A stretch of 64,000 nucleotides of DNA from Alistipes_A hominis (GTDB lineage: Bacteria; Bacteroidota; Bacteroidia; Bacteroidales; Rikenellaceae). The stretch is from positions 434,001 to 498,000 of the forward strand of contig NZ_JACOOK010000003.1 in the NCBI RefSeq assembly GCF_014288115.1. Reading direction: 5' to 3'. Positions 18,413-26,911 of this stretch are shown piece by piece. A program made the translations under genes and the position numbers. The notes beneath the pieces are model-generated. The model was not told the origin of the DNA, searched no databases, and saw nothing but the letters and a program-made list of their open reading frames with translations. Every line of letters begins with the position of its first letter. The stretch's first letter is position 1.

Positions 18413-18450
18413 TGAAAACGGTGAAAATCGCATGTTTTTTTGAAGAATGA
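18412..18450 (+). pseudogene. Duplicated start of the DUF1573 gene (12-codon remnant)
   Basis: Right after copy 1 (the stop TGA shares its A with the ATG) the sequence reads MKTVKIAC then FFEE and stop. The first eight codons are identical to the start of the DUF1573 gene at 19715. The identity breaks at about 18434. The remnant's stop overlaps the ATG at 18447 in ATGA, so it may couple translation from copy 1 into copy 2. Confidence 0.85.
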
Positions 18451-19715
18451 CCGAGTTGGTCGGAAACTCTAAATTAAAAGAGATTGTTATTGTGAAGTAT
18501 GCCGTATTGGTTTTAATATTATTAGCAGTAGGATGTAATCAACCGAACGATCGGGTTCTTTCCGGGGTGACGGTCTTCCGTACGAAAGATTGCCCGGTAA
18601 AAAATCCGTTTTTGAAAGACAGTCTTCCCGATAGGTGGAGATTTGTGAAATTAGAGACCTCGGACGATTGTCTGATCGGTCAAATCCAAAAGGTTGCCGT
18701 CCATAAAAACTTTATTGTCGTTCAGGATGACAAACGTACTTTGGTTTTCGATTCGACCGGCGCATTCAGAAATCGGATCGGGCAGATCGGCAGAGGTCCC
18801 CAAGAACAGTTGAGTATGGGGGCTTTCTATGTCGACGGTCAAGGCGAGTTTATAGGCGTATATGATATTTTGCGTAAAAAGATTTTCCGTTACGGCTTCG
18901 ATGGAAAATTGCTCGAAAAGGTCGGTTATGCCGAGGAGATGGATTTTATCAAGGATATGTCTCTGGCCGACGATCAGAACCTGGTCGTACTATTCACGAA
19001 TGCTCAGGATTATCCTAATGAATACGGGGTATTTAAGGCGGGTAATTACGCGTTTCGGGATTATGCGTTGCCTTATCGGGTGACAGGTGCGACGTCATGC
19101 GGAGTAGCGCAACCGTCGATGGCTAAAAACAACGGTATGTTCTTGATGACTTCCGTCCTGAACGATACATTATACACGTGGCACGACGGACGCGTAGACC
19201 CTTTGTATGTAATACAGACCGGTAAACAAGCGTTCCCTCAAAAGGCGATTGACGATGGCGGTCCCTATGATTATTATCCGGAAGTGGTCAGTAAGGCTCA
19301 AAAAAAAGGTTATTCCAGCGGAATCGAACGGGTCTGGTTGACCGAGAAGTTCGGTTGTGCGGAATATCACATCTATCGAGGAACAGGAACGTATTATTTG
19401 AATAACGAATTGAAAGAGATTACATTCCATGCCGTCAATTACCTGATTTGGGATCTGAAGACCCGCCGGGCCATTCATTACTCCCCGGCGGGGACGTGGG
19501 GGAGCAGTCTGTTTTATCCCGGGCGGAAAACTTTTTGCACGGCTACCGAGAATGCGTTGGTAAGTTGCATCCCCGCTTACGAGATTGCGGGGATCGACCG
19601 GGCGAAGATGGACGACGACCCGATTTATTCCGATCCCCGGATCCGCGAGATCGTTGATTCGACCGAAGAGAACGACAATCCGGTTATCGTTTATTATCCT
19701 TTGGACAGTATCTGA
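18447..19715 (+). CDS. 6-bladed beta-propeller lipoprotein (copy 2)
   Basis: A 422-residue paralogue of the preceding gene with lipobox LLAVGC (C30 from this start). ATG 18447 overlaps the remnant's stop codon in ATGA, which favours it. A GTG at 18492 would give a shorter and more usual signal peptide (VKYAVLVLILLAVGC), so the true start is uncertain. Blade motifs match copy 1: FVKLETSDDCLIGQIQKV, LVFDSTGAFRNRIGQIGRGPQEQ, YRGTGTYYLNNELKEI. Divergence from copy 1 is greater in the 5' half. The likely role is the same ligand- or partner-binding propeller at the cell envelope. Confidence 0.8.
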   Translation: MTELVGNSKLKEIVIVKYAVLVLILLAVGCNQPNDRVLSGVTVFRTKDCPVKNPFLKDSLPDRWRFVKLETSDDCLIGQIQKVAVHKNFIVVQDDKRTLVFDSTGAFRNRIGQIGRGPQEQLSMGAFYVDGQGEFIGVYDILRKKIFRYGFDGKLLEKVGYAEEMDFIKDMSLADDQNLVVLFTNAQDYPNEYGVFKAGNYAFRDYALPYRVTGATSCGVAQPSMAKNNGMFLMTSVLNDTLYTWHDGRVDPLYVIQTGKQAFPQKAIDDGGPYDYYPEVVSKAQKKGYSSGIERVWLTEKFGCAEYHIYRGTGTYYLNNELKEITFHAVNYLIWDLKTRRAIHYSPAGTWGSSLFYPGRKTFCTATENALVSCIPAYEIAGIDRAKMDDDPIYSDPRIREIVDSTEENDNPVIVYYPLDSI

Positions 19716-20116
19716 TGAAAACGGTGAAAATCGCATGTTCTCTTTTGGGGATTGCCGGGGTGTGTCTGGGCTGGCCGGGATGCGGGAACGGTGCGGCGTC
19801 CGCGTCTCCGGAGATCGAAACCGATACGTTGATCGACTTGGGGAAGTTCCCGATCAGCCGGGATACCGTGTTTAACGTGGTTTACAGAAACGCCGGTACG
19901 GAGCCTTTGCAGATCGACCGGATCGAAACGACCTGCGGCTGCCTGTCGGTAGTGAGTCTGCGTCCCCGTCCGCTGGCTCCCGGCGATACGGCTTCGGTGC
20001 GTTTGCGCGTACACCCGGTCGTTCCGGGGTACTTCGAGCAGGAGGCCGATTTGATTGCGGAGGGGTACGATCTGCCTGTCAGGATATCGGTAAAAGGATT
20101 CGGACAGAACAAATAA
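19715..20116 (+). CDS. DUF1573 family lipoprotein
   Basis: A 133-residue exported protein with a putative lipobox ending in C23 (WPGC). The DUF1573 fold is an Ig-like/ASH-type beta-sandwich. Its hallmark is the TTCGC motif, here IETTCGCLSV, with LGKFPISRDTVFNVVYRNAGTEPL before it and LAPGDTASVRLRVHPVVPGYF after it. The start codon overlaps the stop of copy 2 (TGATG), so it is translationally coupled to the propeller genes. In Bacteroidota these proteins often accompany propeller lipoproteins; their function is not established. Confidence 0.85.
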   Translation: MKTVKIACSLLGIAGVCLGWPGCGNGAASASPEIETDTLIDLGKFPISRDTVFNVVYRNAGTEPLQIDRIETTCGCLSVVSLRPRPLAPGDTASVRLRVHPVVPGYFEQEADLIAEGYDLPVRISVKGFGQNK

Positions 20117-20268
20117 AAGCATCGTTTCTATATCGTATTTACGCTACGGCCGGTCGGTTCGGCGTCGGGAAGTGAAGCCGTGGAGATCTCGGATAAGGGG
20201 GAAATGACTTTTAATCTATTTGTGGAACGTTTGAAAACGCCTGCCGTGGAAAATGACGTGTAAAAGTT

Positions 20269-20298
20269 TTGCAGAATGACTTTTTTATGCTACATTTG
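20269..20298 (+). promoter_or_regulatory. tRNA-Pro promoter
   Basis: TTG (20269-20271), a 19-nt spacer, then TACATTTG (20291-20298), a consensus promoter 18 nt before the tRNA. Confidence 0.8.
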
Positions 20299-20315
20299 CA
20301 CTGCTTTTACGGCTA

Positions 20316-20390
20316 CGGGGTGTAGCTCAGCCCGGTTAGAGTACACGTCTGGGGGGCGTGTGGTCGAAGGTTCGAATCCTTTCACCCCGA
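20316..20390 (+). tRNA. tRNA-Pro (anticodon GGG)
   Basis: The acceptor arms CGGGGTG and CACCCCG pair fully, with discriminator A. The anticodon stem CACGT/GCGTG has a 7-nt loop CTGGGGG that reads GGG. The T-arm is GGTTCGAATCC. CCA is not encoded. Confidence 0.95.
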
Positions 20391-20404
20391 CAAGTTAAAA
20401 ATCA

Positions 20405-20437
20405 ACAGGTTAGATTAGGTTTCTAACCTGTTTTTTT
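20405..20437 (+). terminator. Terminator of tRNA-Pro
   Basis: A perfect 10-bp stem (20405-20414 with 20422-20431) and 7-nt loop run into seven T residues, about 15 nt after the tRNA. Confidence 0.85.
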
Positions 20438-20452
20438 ATTCTTATTTTTTTA

Positions 20453-20521
20453 TTACTGACGTTTTACTGACGCTATTGCGTAAAACAAATACAAATGAAA
20501 ACGAACAAAAAATCATCGTAG
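20453..20521 (+). other. Possible remnant of an integrase gene start with two arm-type repeats
   Basis: Two copies of TTACTGACG (20453-20461 and 20464-20472) lie 11 bp apart. An ATG at 20495 follows, opening a frame of only eight codons (MKTNKKSS) before a stop. Phased short direct repeats ahead of a lysine-rich start directly downstream of a tRNA are what one expects at the integrase end of a tRNA-targeting integrative element. Here the integrase itself is gone. This reading is inference. Confidence 0.4.
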
Positions 20522-20840
20522 ATACTTAATACATAATGGAAGGTTTATTTCGCTCCGAGAGGAGATGACTGGACGGATGCGGAATTTTCACCTGTTTTAT
20601 GATAAACTATACTTTTCATAGAGACTGTTCGTCGTTTGTAAATCGGTACTGCACAGCAAGCTACTAAAGCCGGAAGCATTGGAGAAAAATATGATTAAGG
20701 TCTGAACTGAATAGAAGAGCTCCAGAATTTGCTGTTCTCGAAGTGTTTTATTGCCTTATTATCAGTTGTTTGATAGTGTGAATCCAAAAGCAAAACACGG
20801 AAAATAGAACCGTTGCTTTTTCGTTACCTCGTCCTATTAT
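20522..20840. other. AT-rich non-coding stretch, nothing identified
   Basis: About 320 nt without a credible reading frame, distinctly AT-rich against its surroundings. Together with 20453-20521 it may be leftover sequence from a lost mobile element; I see no repeat or motif in it. Confidence 0.5.
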
Positions 20841-20876
20841 AAAAAATGTAACAGCCCTATTTATTAGGCTGTTACA
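20841..20876 (-). terminator. Terminator of cysK
   Basis: TGTAACAGCC (20847-20856) pairs perfectly with GGCTGTTACA (20867-20876), loop 10 nt, and on the minus strand it runs into TTTTTTATA. It lies about 75 nt past the cysK stop. Confidence 0.8.
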
Positions 20877-20951
20877 TCAATTTTAAGGCGTTCCGGAAAG
20901 GCGGCGGAATCTTTTTTCGAACTCCTGGCCAGAGCCGGCGTCAGCCGTGTT

Positions 20952-21899
20952 TTACAGCGGATATTCGTCGAATGCGTAGAGTAGGGTCGACAGGTAGCGT
21001 TCGCCGGTGTCCGGCAGCAGGACGACGATGTTTTTCCCTTTGTTTTCGGGCCGCAGAGCGAGTTGCGTCGCCGCCGCCGCCGCCGCTCCGGCCGATATGC
21101 CGACGAGCAGTCCTTCTTCGGCGGCCAGCTCGCGGCTGGTGCGGATCGCATCGTCGTTGCTTACGGGGATTATTTCATCCACTACGCCAGCATCGTAAAT
21201 TTTGGGGACGAATCCGGCCCCGATGCCCTGTATTTTGTGCGGGCCGGGCTTTCCGCCGGAGAGTACCGGTGAGTCCTGCGGTTCGACCGCCACGATCCGG
21301 ACGGCCGGATTGTGCTTCTTCAACGCTTTCCCGACACCGCTGACGGTTCCGCCCGTTCCGACTCCGGCGACGAACAGGTCTACCTTTCCGTCCGTGTCGC
21401 GCCAGATCTCTTCGCCGGTCGTGGCGACGTGGACAGCCGGATTGGCCGGGTTTTCGAATTGTTGCAGGATGATCGCCCCCGGATGCTCCGCTTTCAGCGC
21501 TTCGGCTTTTGCGATGGCTCCTTTCATGCCTTCGGCCCCTGGCGTCAGGACGATCTCCGCGCCAAGGGCTTTCAGCAGGTTTCTGCGTTCGACGCTCATC
21601 GTGTCGGGCATCGTCAGGATCAATCGGTATTTGCGAACGGCGGAGACGAGCGCCAGGCCGACTCCGGTGTTGCCGCTGGTCGGCTCGATGATGACGCTGC
21701 CCGGTTTGAGCAGGCCTTTTTTCTCTGCGTCGTCGATCATGGCCAACGCTATGCGGTCTTTCACGCTGCCGGCCGGATTGAAATATTCGAGTTTTGCAAT
21801 GATCCGGGCGGGAAGGTCGTGTTTGCTGCCGTATTGGTTCAGTTCGAGCAGCGGAGTGTTGCCGATCAGATCGGTCAGTCGTTTGGCAATTTTTTCCAT
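20952..21899 (-). CDS. cysK: Cysteine synthase A (O-acetylserine sulfhydrylase)
   Basis: A 315-residue PLP fold-type II enzyme that makes L-cysteine from O-acetylserine and sulfide in the cytoplasm. The PLP lysine is in NPAGSVKDRIAL (about K44), the substrate loop is PTSGNTGVGLA (about 70-80), and the phosphate-binding loop is GVGTGGTVSGVG (about 176-187). The C-terminal SAGAAAAAATQLA is also typical. The length matches CysK (about 310-320) rather than the longer cystathionine beta-synthase. It is a single gene with its own terminator. Confidence 0.95.
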   Translation of the reverse strand: MEKIAKRLTDLIGNTPLLELNQYGSKHDLPARIIAKLEYFNPAGSVKDRIALAMIDDAEKKGLLKPGSVIIEPTSGNTGVGLALVSAVRKYRLILTMPDTMSVERRNLLKALGAEIVLTPGAEGMKGAIAKAEALKAEHPGAIILQQFENPANPAVHVATTGEEIWRDTDGKVDLFVAGVGTGGTVSGVGKALKKHNPAVRIVAVEPQDSPVLSGGKPGPHKIQGIGAGFVPKIYDAGVVDEIIPVSNDDAIRTSRELAAEEGLLVGISAGAAAAAATQLALRPENKGKNIVVLLPDTGERYLSTLLYAFDEYPL

Positions 21900-22030
21900 C
21901 GTATTGTTTTTTATGTCGTTTATTCGTTGGGCGGCCGGGCCGCCGAAACATTACAGTCGCAAAACTGCTATTTTCATACCATAAATCGGTTCCGCCGGAA
22001 AAATCGGCCGGGGTTCGTATTTTTGACCGG

Positions 22031-25000
22031 TCAGAGATCCGCGATCGTTTCCGGGTCTCCGCCTTCGGGCGGCCGGGGCGGAATCGTAAACCAGAAAGTC
22101 GTCCCTTTTCCCTCCTCGGATTCGACGCCGATTTCGCCTCCCAGTTTGTCGATGATCGTTTTACAGATAGAAAGCCCCAATCCCGTTCCCTGAATGAAAG
22201 CGTCGAACTTGGCGAACCGTTCGAATACGTGAGGAAGATTTTCCGGGGCGATGCCCTTGCCCGTATCCGTGACGAAACAACGGATGAGACCGTCGGAGCA
22301 TTCGTATCCCATCGTGATCGATCCTTCCGTCGTGAACTTACAGGCGTTGCTCAGGAAGTTCGACACGACCTGCGTGAGCCGGTTCCTTTCCGAATGGGTG
22401 ACGAACGTTCGTTCGGGCAGGTTGCAGATCAATTGCACCGTTCCTTTGAGTCGGAAAAGGTAAATTTGCTCCAGGTTCCGGAACAGTTCGTTCATGTCGA
22501 TGTCCGAGTAGACGAACTCGAGCTGTCCGGCTTCGATTTTCGACAGGTCGAGGATATCGTTGATCAATTGCAGCAACAGTTCGTTGTTCGTTTCGATAAT
22601 TTTGCAGAATTCGGCGATCTCTTCGGGATTCCGCGTTTGGGCGATCAGGTTCGAAAAACCGACGATCGCGTTCAGCGGAGTGCGTATCTCGTGACTCATG
22701 TTGGCGAGGAACGCCGTTTTGAGACGGTTCGCTTCCTCGGCCCTGTCGCGCAGAACGATCAACTCGTGCGTCATGTTTTTCAGGTCGGTGATATCGCGCC
22801 GCAGCCCGGTTATCTTGGTGATCCGTCCGTTCGGGTCGCGTTCGAAAGCTACGCCGTGAATATCCGCCCAACGATATCCGCCTTCCTGTTGGATATTGAT
22901 TCTAATTTGGTGGTGAATCGTTTCGTCTCCCCGCTCGATCATACCTTGTAGGGCTTCTTTGAAGCGGTTCGCATCTTCCGGATGGATCAGTTTCAGATAA
23001 GTTCCGATCGGCAGGCCGTCGCGCAGGAATGCATTTTGGTTCGGCGAAGAGATGATGCCGGTCTGAACGTCGTAATCCCACTGGACGATGCCGCTCGATT
23101 TGATCGCCAGATCCGATTTGAAGTTGTAGGCTTTCAACTTTTTTTCCGCTTCGAACGATTCGGTGATGTACTTCCGGGTTCCGACGATTTTCCGGGCCCG
23201 TCCGTTCGAATCGCGTTTGAAGGCTTTGGCGGCGATCTGAGACCACTCTTGCTTTCCGGAGGCCTGCTTGAACAGGAAAACGGCGTCGATCGCCTGTGTC
23301 GTGCCGTCGATCAGGTGCCCGATCGCTTCGAGGAAAGAGGCCCTGCGGTCGTCGGGCATCAGCACCTGCACGGCTTCCTGCAACGAATACCGGTGTCCGT
23401 ACAGTACCGATTTATCGCTCGGAGAGGTAAATTCGTCGTTCTCGACGTCGTAAGACCACGGCGTAATGCCCGCGGCGTCGAATGCCAGCTCCAATTGGAG
23501 CCGGTACTCCTCTTTTTTCTGTTGCTGCTCGATTTCGTCGCTGATGTTCCGTTCGGTTCCGACGATCCGCACGACGCGTCCCGTACGGGGTGATTTCTGG
23601 GCGATGGCGTACGTTTCGTACCATCCGTACTGTCCGTTGCGCATGAAACGGAATACGCCCCGGCGCTTCGGCTCCCTGCCCGAAAGCAGGGCTTCCATGA
23701 ATTGGTCGAGGTCGGCGCGGCTTTCCGGATGCGCCATGTGTTGAATGACGTCCGGATTGGGCGAACCGTCGGAAAGCGTGTTGCTGTACAGCGACATGAA
23801 TTTCGCCTCCTCCACATCGTAAATCCATGCGGACAGCGATCCCGCATCAAGGGCGATCGAGAGTTCGTTGCGGATGTTGTCCAGTTCGGTCTCCTTTTTA
23901 TGCAGGTCGGTCATATCCGCGATGGTCGTGATGATATACCGCGAACCGTCGTCGCGGATCAGCCTCGATTTGGTTGCGACGCCGAACCGGTAGGATTTCG
24001 TCTCTTTATCGTACATAACCCGATCGAACACCAGCGGCGTTTCGCTTTCCAGCGCTTTTTCGTCCTCTTCGCGGTATTGCCGGGCTACCGGACTGTCTAG
24101 TTCGTAATCGTTCTTACCCAGCTTGACCTCCTTCTCCTCTTTGTAGAAGTCGTTCGCTTTTTTGTTGTAGAACAGGTAGCGGAACTGGTCGTTGGCGTCC
24201 TTTACGGATACGCCGACCGGAAGGCTGTGGATGATCGACTGCAGGAAATCTTTCAGCATGACCGCTTTTTTCTCGGCCGCGACCCGTGTCGTCGTATCGT
24301 GGACGAAAAGCAGCACCTTGCGGTCTTCGAACGGTACGGAACGGGCCTCGAAGTACAGCGTTTTGTTCCGGGTCGTGGTGACTTCGTAACTGAAATCGCG
24401 GGCCTGTTTCGTTTTTTCCGTCGAAGTTACATGGGAAATCAATGTGTCCGCCGCTTCGGAAAATGTCGGAAAGTTTTCTTGCAGACGGTATAGGTTGTTG
24501 CCTTTCAGTTCGTCGACCGTCTTGCCGAGCATGATGACCCGGTCGGGATTGAGGATATCGACGATGTTCATCTCCCGGTCGAAGATGACGACCATGTTGG
24601 GCATCGATCCCAGCAGGTGCTGCATCTTCTGCGAGTTTTTTTTGTATTGTTGCTCGCGTTTTCTGCGGTAGACCAGCGCGAAGATCGCGCTGGCGGTCAG
24701 TAGCAGCAATAGACAGCAGACGAGAGCGACTTCGACCGGATATCTCTCCAATAGCGTGGGGTCGGTGTTGTGCAGTACCGTGTCGGCGGGGAGCCGCGAC
24801 GGATCGATCCCCATTTTGAGGAGCGTTTTGTAATTGACGTGATGCCGGGGCGACGACGGGGTGGGGCCGAATGCCGGGCTGTTTTCGATCCCTTCGGTCA
24901 GTACGCTGTAGGTCAGTCCGGCGATGTCTCGGCCGAGTTCTTTGCCGGAAACGAAGTAGCCCCCGATGTAGTTGGCTTCCGTCAGATCCTGCTCCTGCAG

Positions 25001-25813
25001 TTGGTACATGTTTTTTGTCGAATGTCGGGTCAGTTCGTTGTGAAGCATCGAATAGGCGTGCGGGTAACGGTTCCGGTCGGTGTACCATCCTCCGGTCAGC
25101 AACGCGTAGCTGCTGTCCATCGCGAAGATACTTTTCAGCAGTTCCTGGGTCGACAGCCGGCTGCCGACCAGGTAATCCAGTTCGAGCGGCGGGTGGGAGG
25201 CGACCAGTTGCGACAGGTACGGTTCGAAAAAATCGTGCGCGTAACGGTCGTCGTAGCAAAATGCGATGCGGGTGACCTCGGGTTGCAACCGTTTGATAAA
25301 ATCGATGTTCTCGTTGAAATAATCGGCGTAATAATAACCCGTCACCCGGAAACCGTCGAACGTCGAATCGATGGGGGAGATCTGCCGTATATCGGTTATT
25401 TTCTTTTTCTCCCGGGCTACGTAATCGATGTACCCTCTTTTTACCAATCCCAGGACGACCGGAACGTCGCGCCAGGTATCGGGGACGCATTCCCGATAGG
25501 TCGTCCATGCTTCCCCGCCGAGGATCACGACCGCTTCGGGCGTTTCGTCGTGCGCCCTGAACATCGAGTTCATCCATGATTTCCACTCCGCCAGTTCGGG
25601 CGAATTTTCACAATCCATGTATTCGACGAACAGGTTCCTGTCGGTTTCTTCCCGGAGCGCGCCGACCAGGGACGCGATGACGTGGTTGCCGTTTTCTTTC
25701 AGCGGGGAATAGGAGCTGATGACCAGGATACCGTCTTTCGAGCGAGCGGAGCCGTGTATGCAATCGCCTGTCAACAACGCAATACACAGCAGCAGATATA
25801 TTCTTATACGCAT
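22031..25813 (-). CDS. Large multi-PAS sensor histidine kinase with periplasmic ABC-binding-like domain
   Basis: A 1260-residue membrane kinase. It has a signal peptide (about 1-20), a periplasmic domain similar to ABC-type substrate-binding proteins (about 25-345) and a transmembrane helix at 361-381. About five PAS/PAC modules follow (about 394-510, 520-640, 650-765, 775-890, 900-1010). The HisKA domain has the phospho-accepting H1041 in MSHEIRTPLNAIVGF. The HATPase domain has N1156, DTGKG (1183-1187) and GTGLGLS (1209-1215). There is no receiver domain and no response regulator gene beside it, so it is an orphan kinase. It probably senses a small periplasmic ligand plus cytoplasmic redox or metabolite cues. 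Confidence 0.9.
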   Translation of the reverse strand: MRIRIYLLLCIALLTGDCIHGSARSKDGILVISSYSPLKENGNHVIASLVGALREETDRNLFVEYMDCENSPELAEWKSWMNSMFRAHDETPEAVVILGGEAWTTYRECVPDTWRDVPVVLGLVKRGYIDYVAREKKKITDIRQISPIDSTFDGFRVTGYYYADYFNENIDFIKRLQPEVTRIAFCYDDRYAHDFFEPYLSQLVASHPPLELDYLVGSRLSTQELLKSIFAMDSSYALLTGGWYTDRNRYPHAYSMLHNELTRHSTKNMYQLQEQDLTEANYIGGYFVSGKELGRDIAGLTYSVLTEGIENSPAFGPTPSSPRHHVNYKTLLKMGIDPSRLPADTVLHNTDPTLLERYPVEVALVCCLLLLLTASAIFALVYRRKREQQYKKNSQKMQHLLGSMPNMVVIFDREMNIVDILNPDRVIMLGKTVDELKGNNLYRLQENFPTFSEAADTLISHVTSTEKTKQARDFSYEVTTTRNKTLYFEARSVPFEDRKVLLFVHDTTTRVAAEKKAVMLKDFLQSIIHSLPVGVSVKDANDQFRYLFYNKKANDFYKEEKEVKLGKNDYELDSPVARQYREEDEKALESETPLVFDRVMYDKETKSYRFGVATKSRLIRDDGSRYIITTIADMTDLHKKETELDNIRNELSIALDAGSLSAWIYDVEEAKFMSLYSNTLSDGSPNPDVIQHMAHPESRADLDQFMEALLSGREPKRRGVFRFMRNGQYGWYETYAIAQKSPRTGRVVRIVGTERNISDEIEQQQKKEEYRLQLELAFDAAGITPWSYDVENDEFTSPSDKSVLYGHRYSLQEAVQVLMPDDRRASFLEAIGHLIDGTTQAIDAVFLFKQASGKQEWSQIAAKAFKRDSNGRARKIVGTRKYITESFEAEKKLKAYNFKSDLAIKSSGIVQWDYDVQTGIISSPNQNAFLRDGLPIGTYLKLIHPEDANRFKEALQGMIERGDETIHHQIRINIQQEGGYRWADIHGVAFERDPNGRITKITGLRRDITDLKNMTHELIVLRDRAEEANRLKTAFLANMSHEIRTPLNAIVGFSNLIAQTRNPEEIAEFCKIIETNNELLLQLINDILDLSKIEAGQLEFVYSDIDMNELFRNLEQIYLFRLKGTVQLICNLPERTFVTHSERNRLTQVVSNFLSNACKFTTEGSITMGYECSDGLIRCFVTDTGKGIAPENLPHVFERFAKFDAFIQGTGLGLSICKTIIDKLGGEIGVESEEGKGTTFWFTIPPRPPEGGDPETIADL

Positions 25814-26000
25814 TATCGTCCGAGTTAAAATAGCAATGAACGGTATCTTCCTGTCTGTCGGCGATATCAGTCGGATAGAAAGTATCGTTTAATATAGCAA
25901 AGTAATGATTTTTTTTGCATTTTAAAAAATGCGGAAAGGGGGCGTCCGTGTCTTTTTCGATAATTTTCCGCAAATAGGAACGGTTTGTTTATTACCGGAA

Positions 26001-26038
26001 TAAAAAACCGGAACAGTAATCTATACTGTTCCGGTTTT
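26001..26038 (-). terminator. Terminator of the DUF1080 operon
   Basis: A perfect 15-bp stem (26004-26018 with 26024-26038), 5-nt loop, and a T-run (TTTTTTATT) on the minus strand. It lies 45 nt past the DUF1080 stop. The rest of 25814-26083 holds a second small AT-rich hairpin (GCATTTTTTAAAATGC on the minus strand) and no gene. Confidence 0.85.
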
Positions 26039-26083
26039 CGAATATGCAAAGTCCGACGGAATTTTCGCCGGTTGCGGACGATT

Positions 26084-26875
26084 TTACAGTTCCTTAACGC
26101 GGATGTTGCGGAACCATACGTTGTTGCCGTGATCCTGCAGACCGATGTATCCTTCGTGGTTTTCACCGCCGCAGTTCAGCAGCAGTTCGTAGGCTTCCGG
26201 CCATTTGTCCTTGCTGAATTTGCTGTTGTCGAGCATCTCTTTCCACTTCGGGGTCCACAAGTGGTATTCCACGACCTGCGTACCGTTCTGGAAGTGAGCC
26301 ACGGTTCCGTCGTATACGAGGATTTTGGCCGTATTCCATTCGCCGAACGGTTTCGAGTTCTGCGGTTTCGCAGGGATCATGTCGTACAGCGAAGCGGACT
26401 GGCGGTTGCCGTCGACGCCTAATTTGGCGTCGGGATGGTTCTCGTTGTCCAACACCTGGTATTCCGGAGCGGAGATGTAAATCGGTTGGTTCGGAATCTC
26501 CTGAGCCAGGTAGAAAACGCCGCTGTTTGCTCCCTTATCGACTTTCCAGTCGAATGCCAGTTCGAAGTTCTTGAACTTCTTGTTGGCGAAAATGATATCG
26601 CCTCCGTCCTTGGCGCCGGCTTCGCCCATGCCCGACTCGTTGATCTTGATGCAGCCGTCTTCGATGGTCCATGCCGAGGGCACGTCGGTACGGTTGTAGC
26701 CGCGCCATCCGTCGAACGTTTTGCCGTCGAAGATGGCAACGAAGCCTTCTTCTACGTCGGCAGTCTGGGCTGTGGCCGTGCTGTCGGCCGCGGCTTTCTT
26801 ATTCGGATTCGATACGCAGGAAGCTGCCATTGCGGCAACGGCCATGCAACTGATAGCACACATTAATCGTTTCAT
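26084..26875 (-). CDS. DUF1080 protein (3-keto-glycoside hydrolase/lyase family)
   Basis: A 263-residue lipoprotein with lipobox MAASC (C20). The DUF1080 jelly-roll (concanavalin-like) domain starts at FVAIFDGKTFDGWRG and includes WTIEDGCIKI, ANKKFKNFELAFDWKV, NSGVFYLAQE and YQVLDNENHPDA. The family is now annotated as 3-keto-disaccharide hydrolase: it cleaves glycosides after C3 oxidation of the sugar. It is the last gene of a three-gene operon with a Gfo/Idh/MocA oxidoreductase and a TIM-barrel isomerase, which fits that pathway. It is probably anchored in the periplasm or outer membrane. Its own substrate is not known. Confidence 0.85.
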   Translation of the reverse strand: MKRLMCAISCMAVAAMAASCVSNPNKKAAADSTATAQTADVEEGFVAIFDGKTFDGWRGYNRTDVPSAWTIEDGCIKINESGMGEAGAKDGGDIIFANKKFKNFELAFDWKVDKGANSGVFYLAQEIPNQPIYISAPEYQVLDNENHPDAKLGVDGNRQSASLYDMIPAKPQNSKPFGEWNTAKILVYDGTVAHFQNGTQVVEYHLWTPKWKEMLDNSKFSKDKWPEAYELLLNCGGENHEGYIGLQDHGNNVWFRNIRVKEL

Positions 26876-26911
26876 TTTCTTGTCTTCGTGTATTAATTAA
26901 TAATTCGTTGA

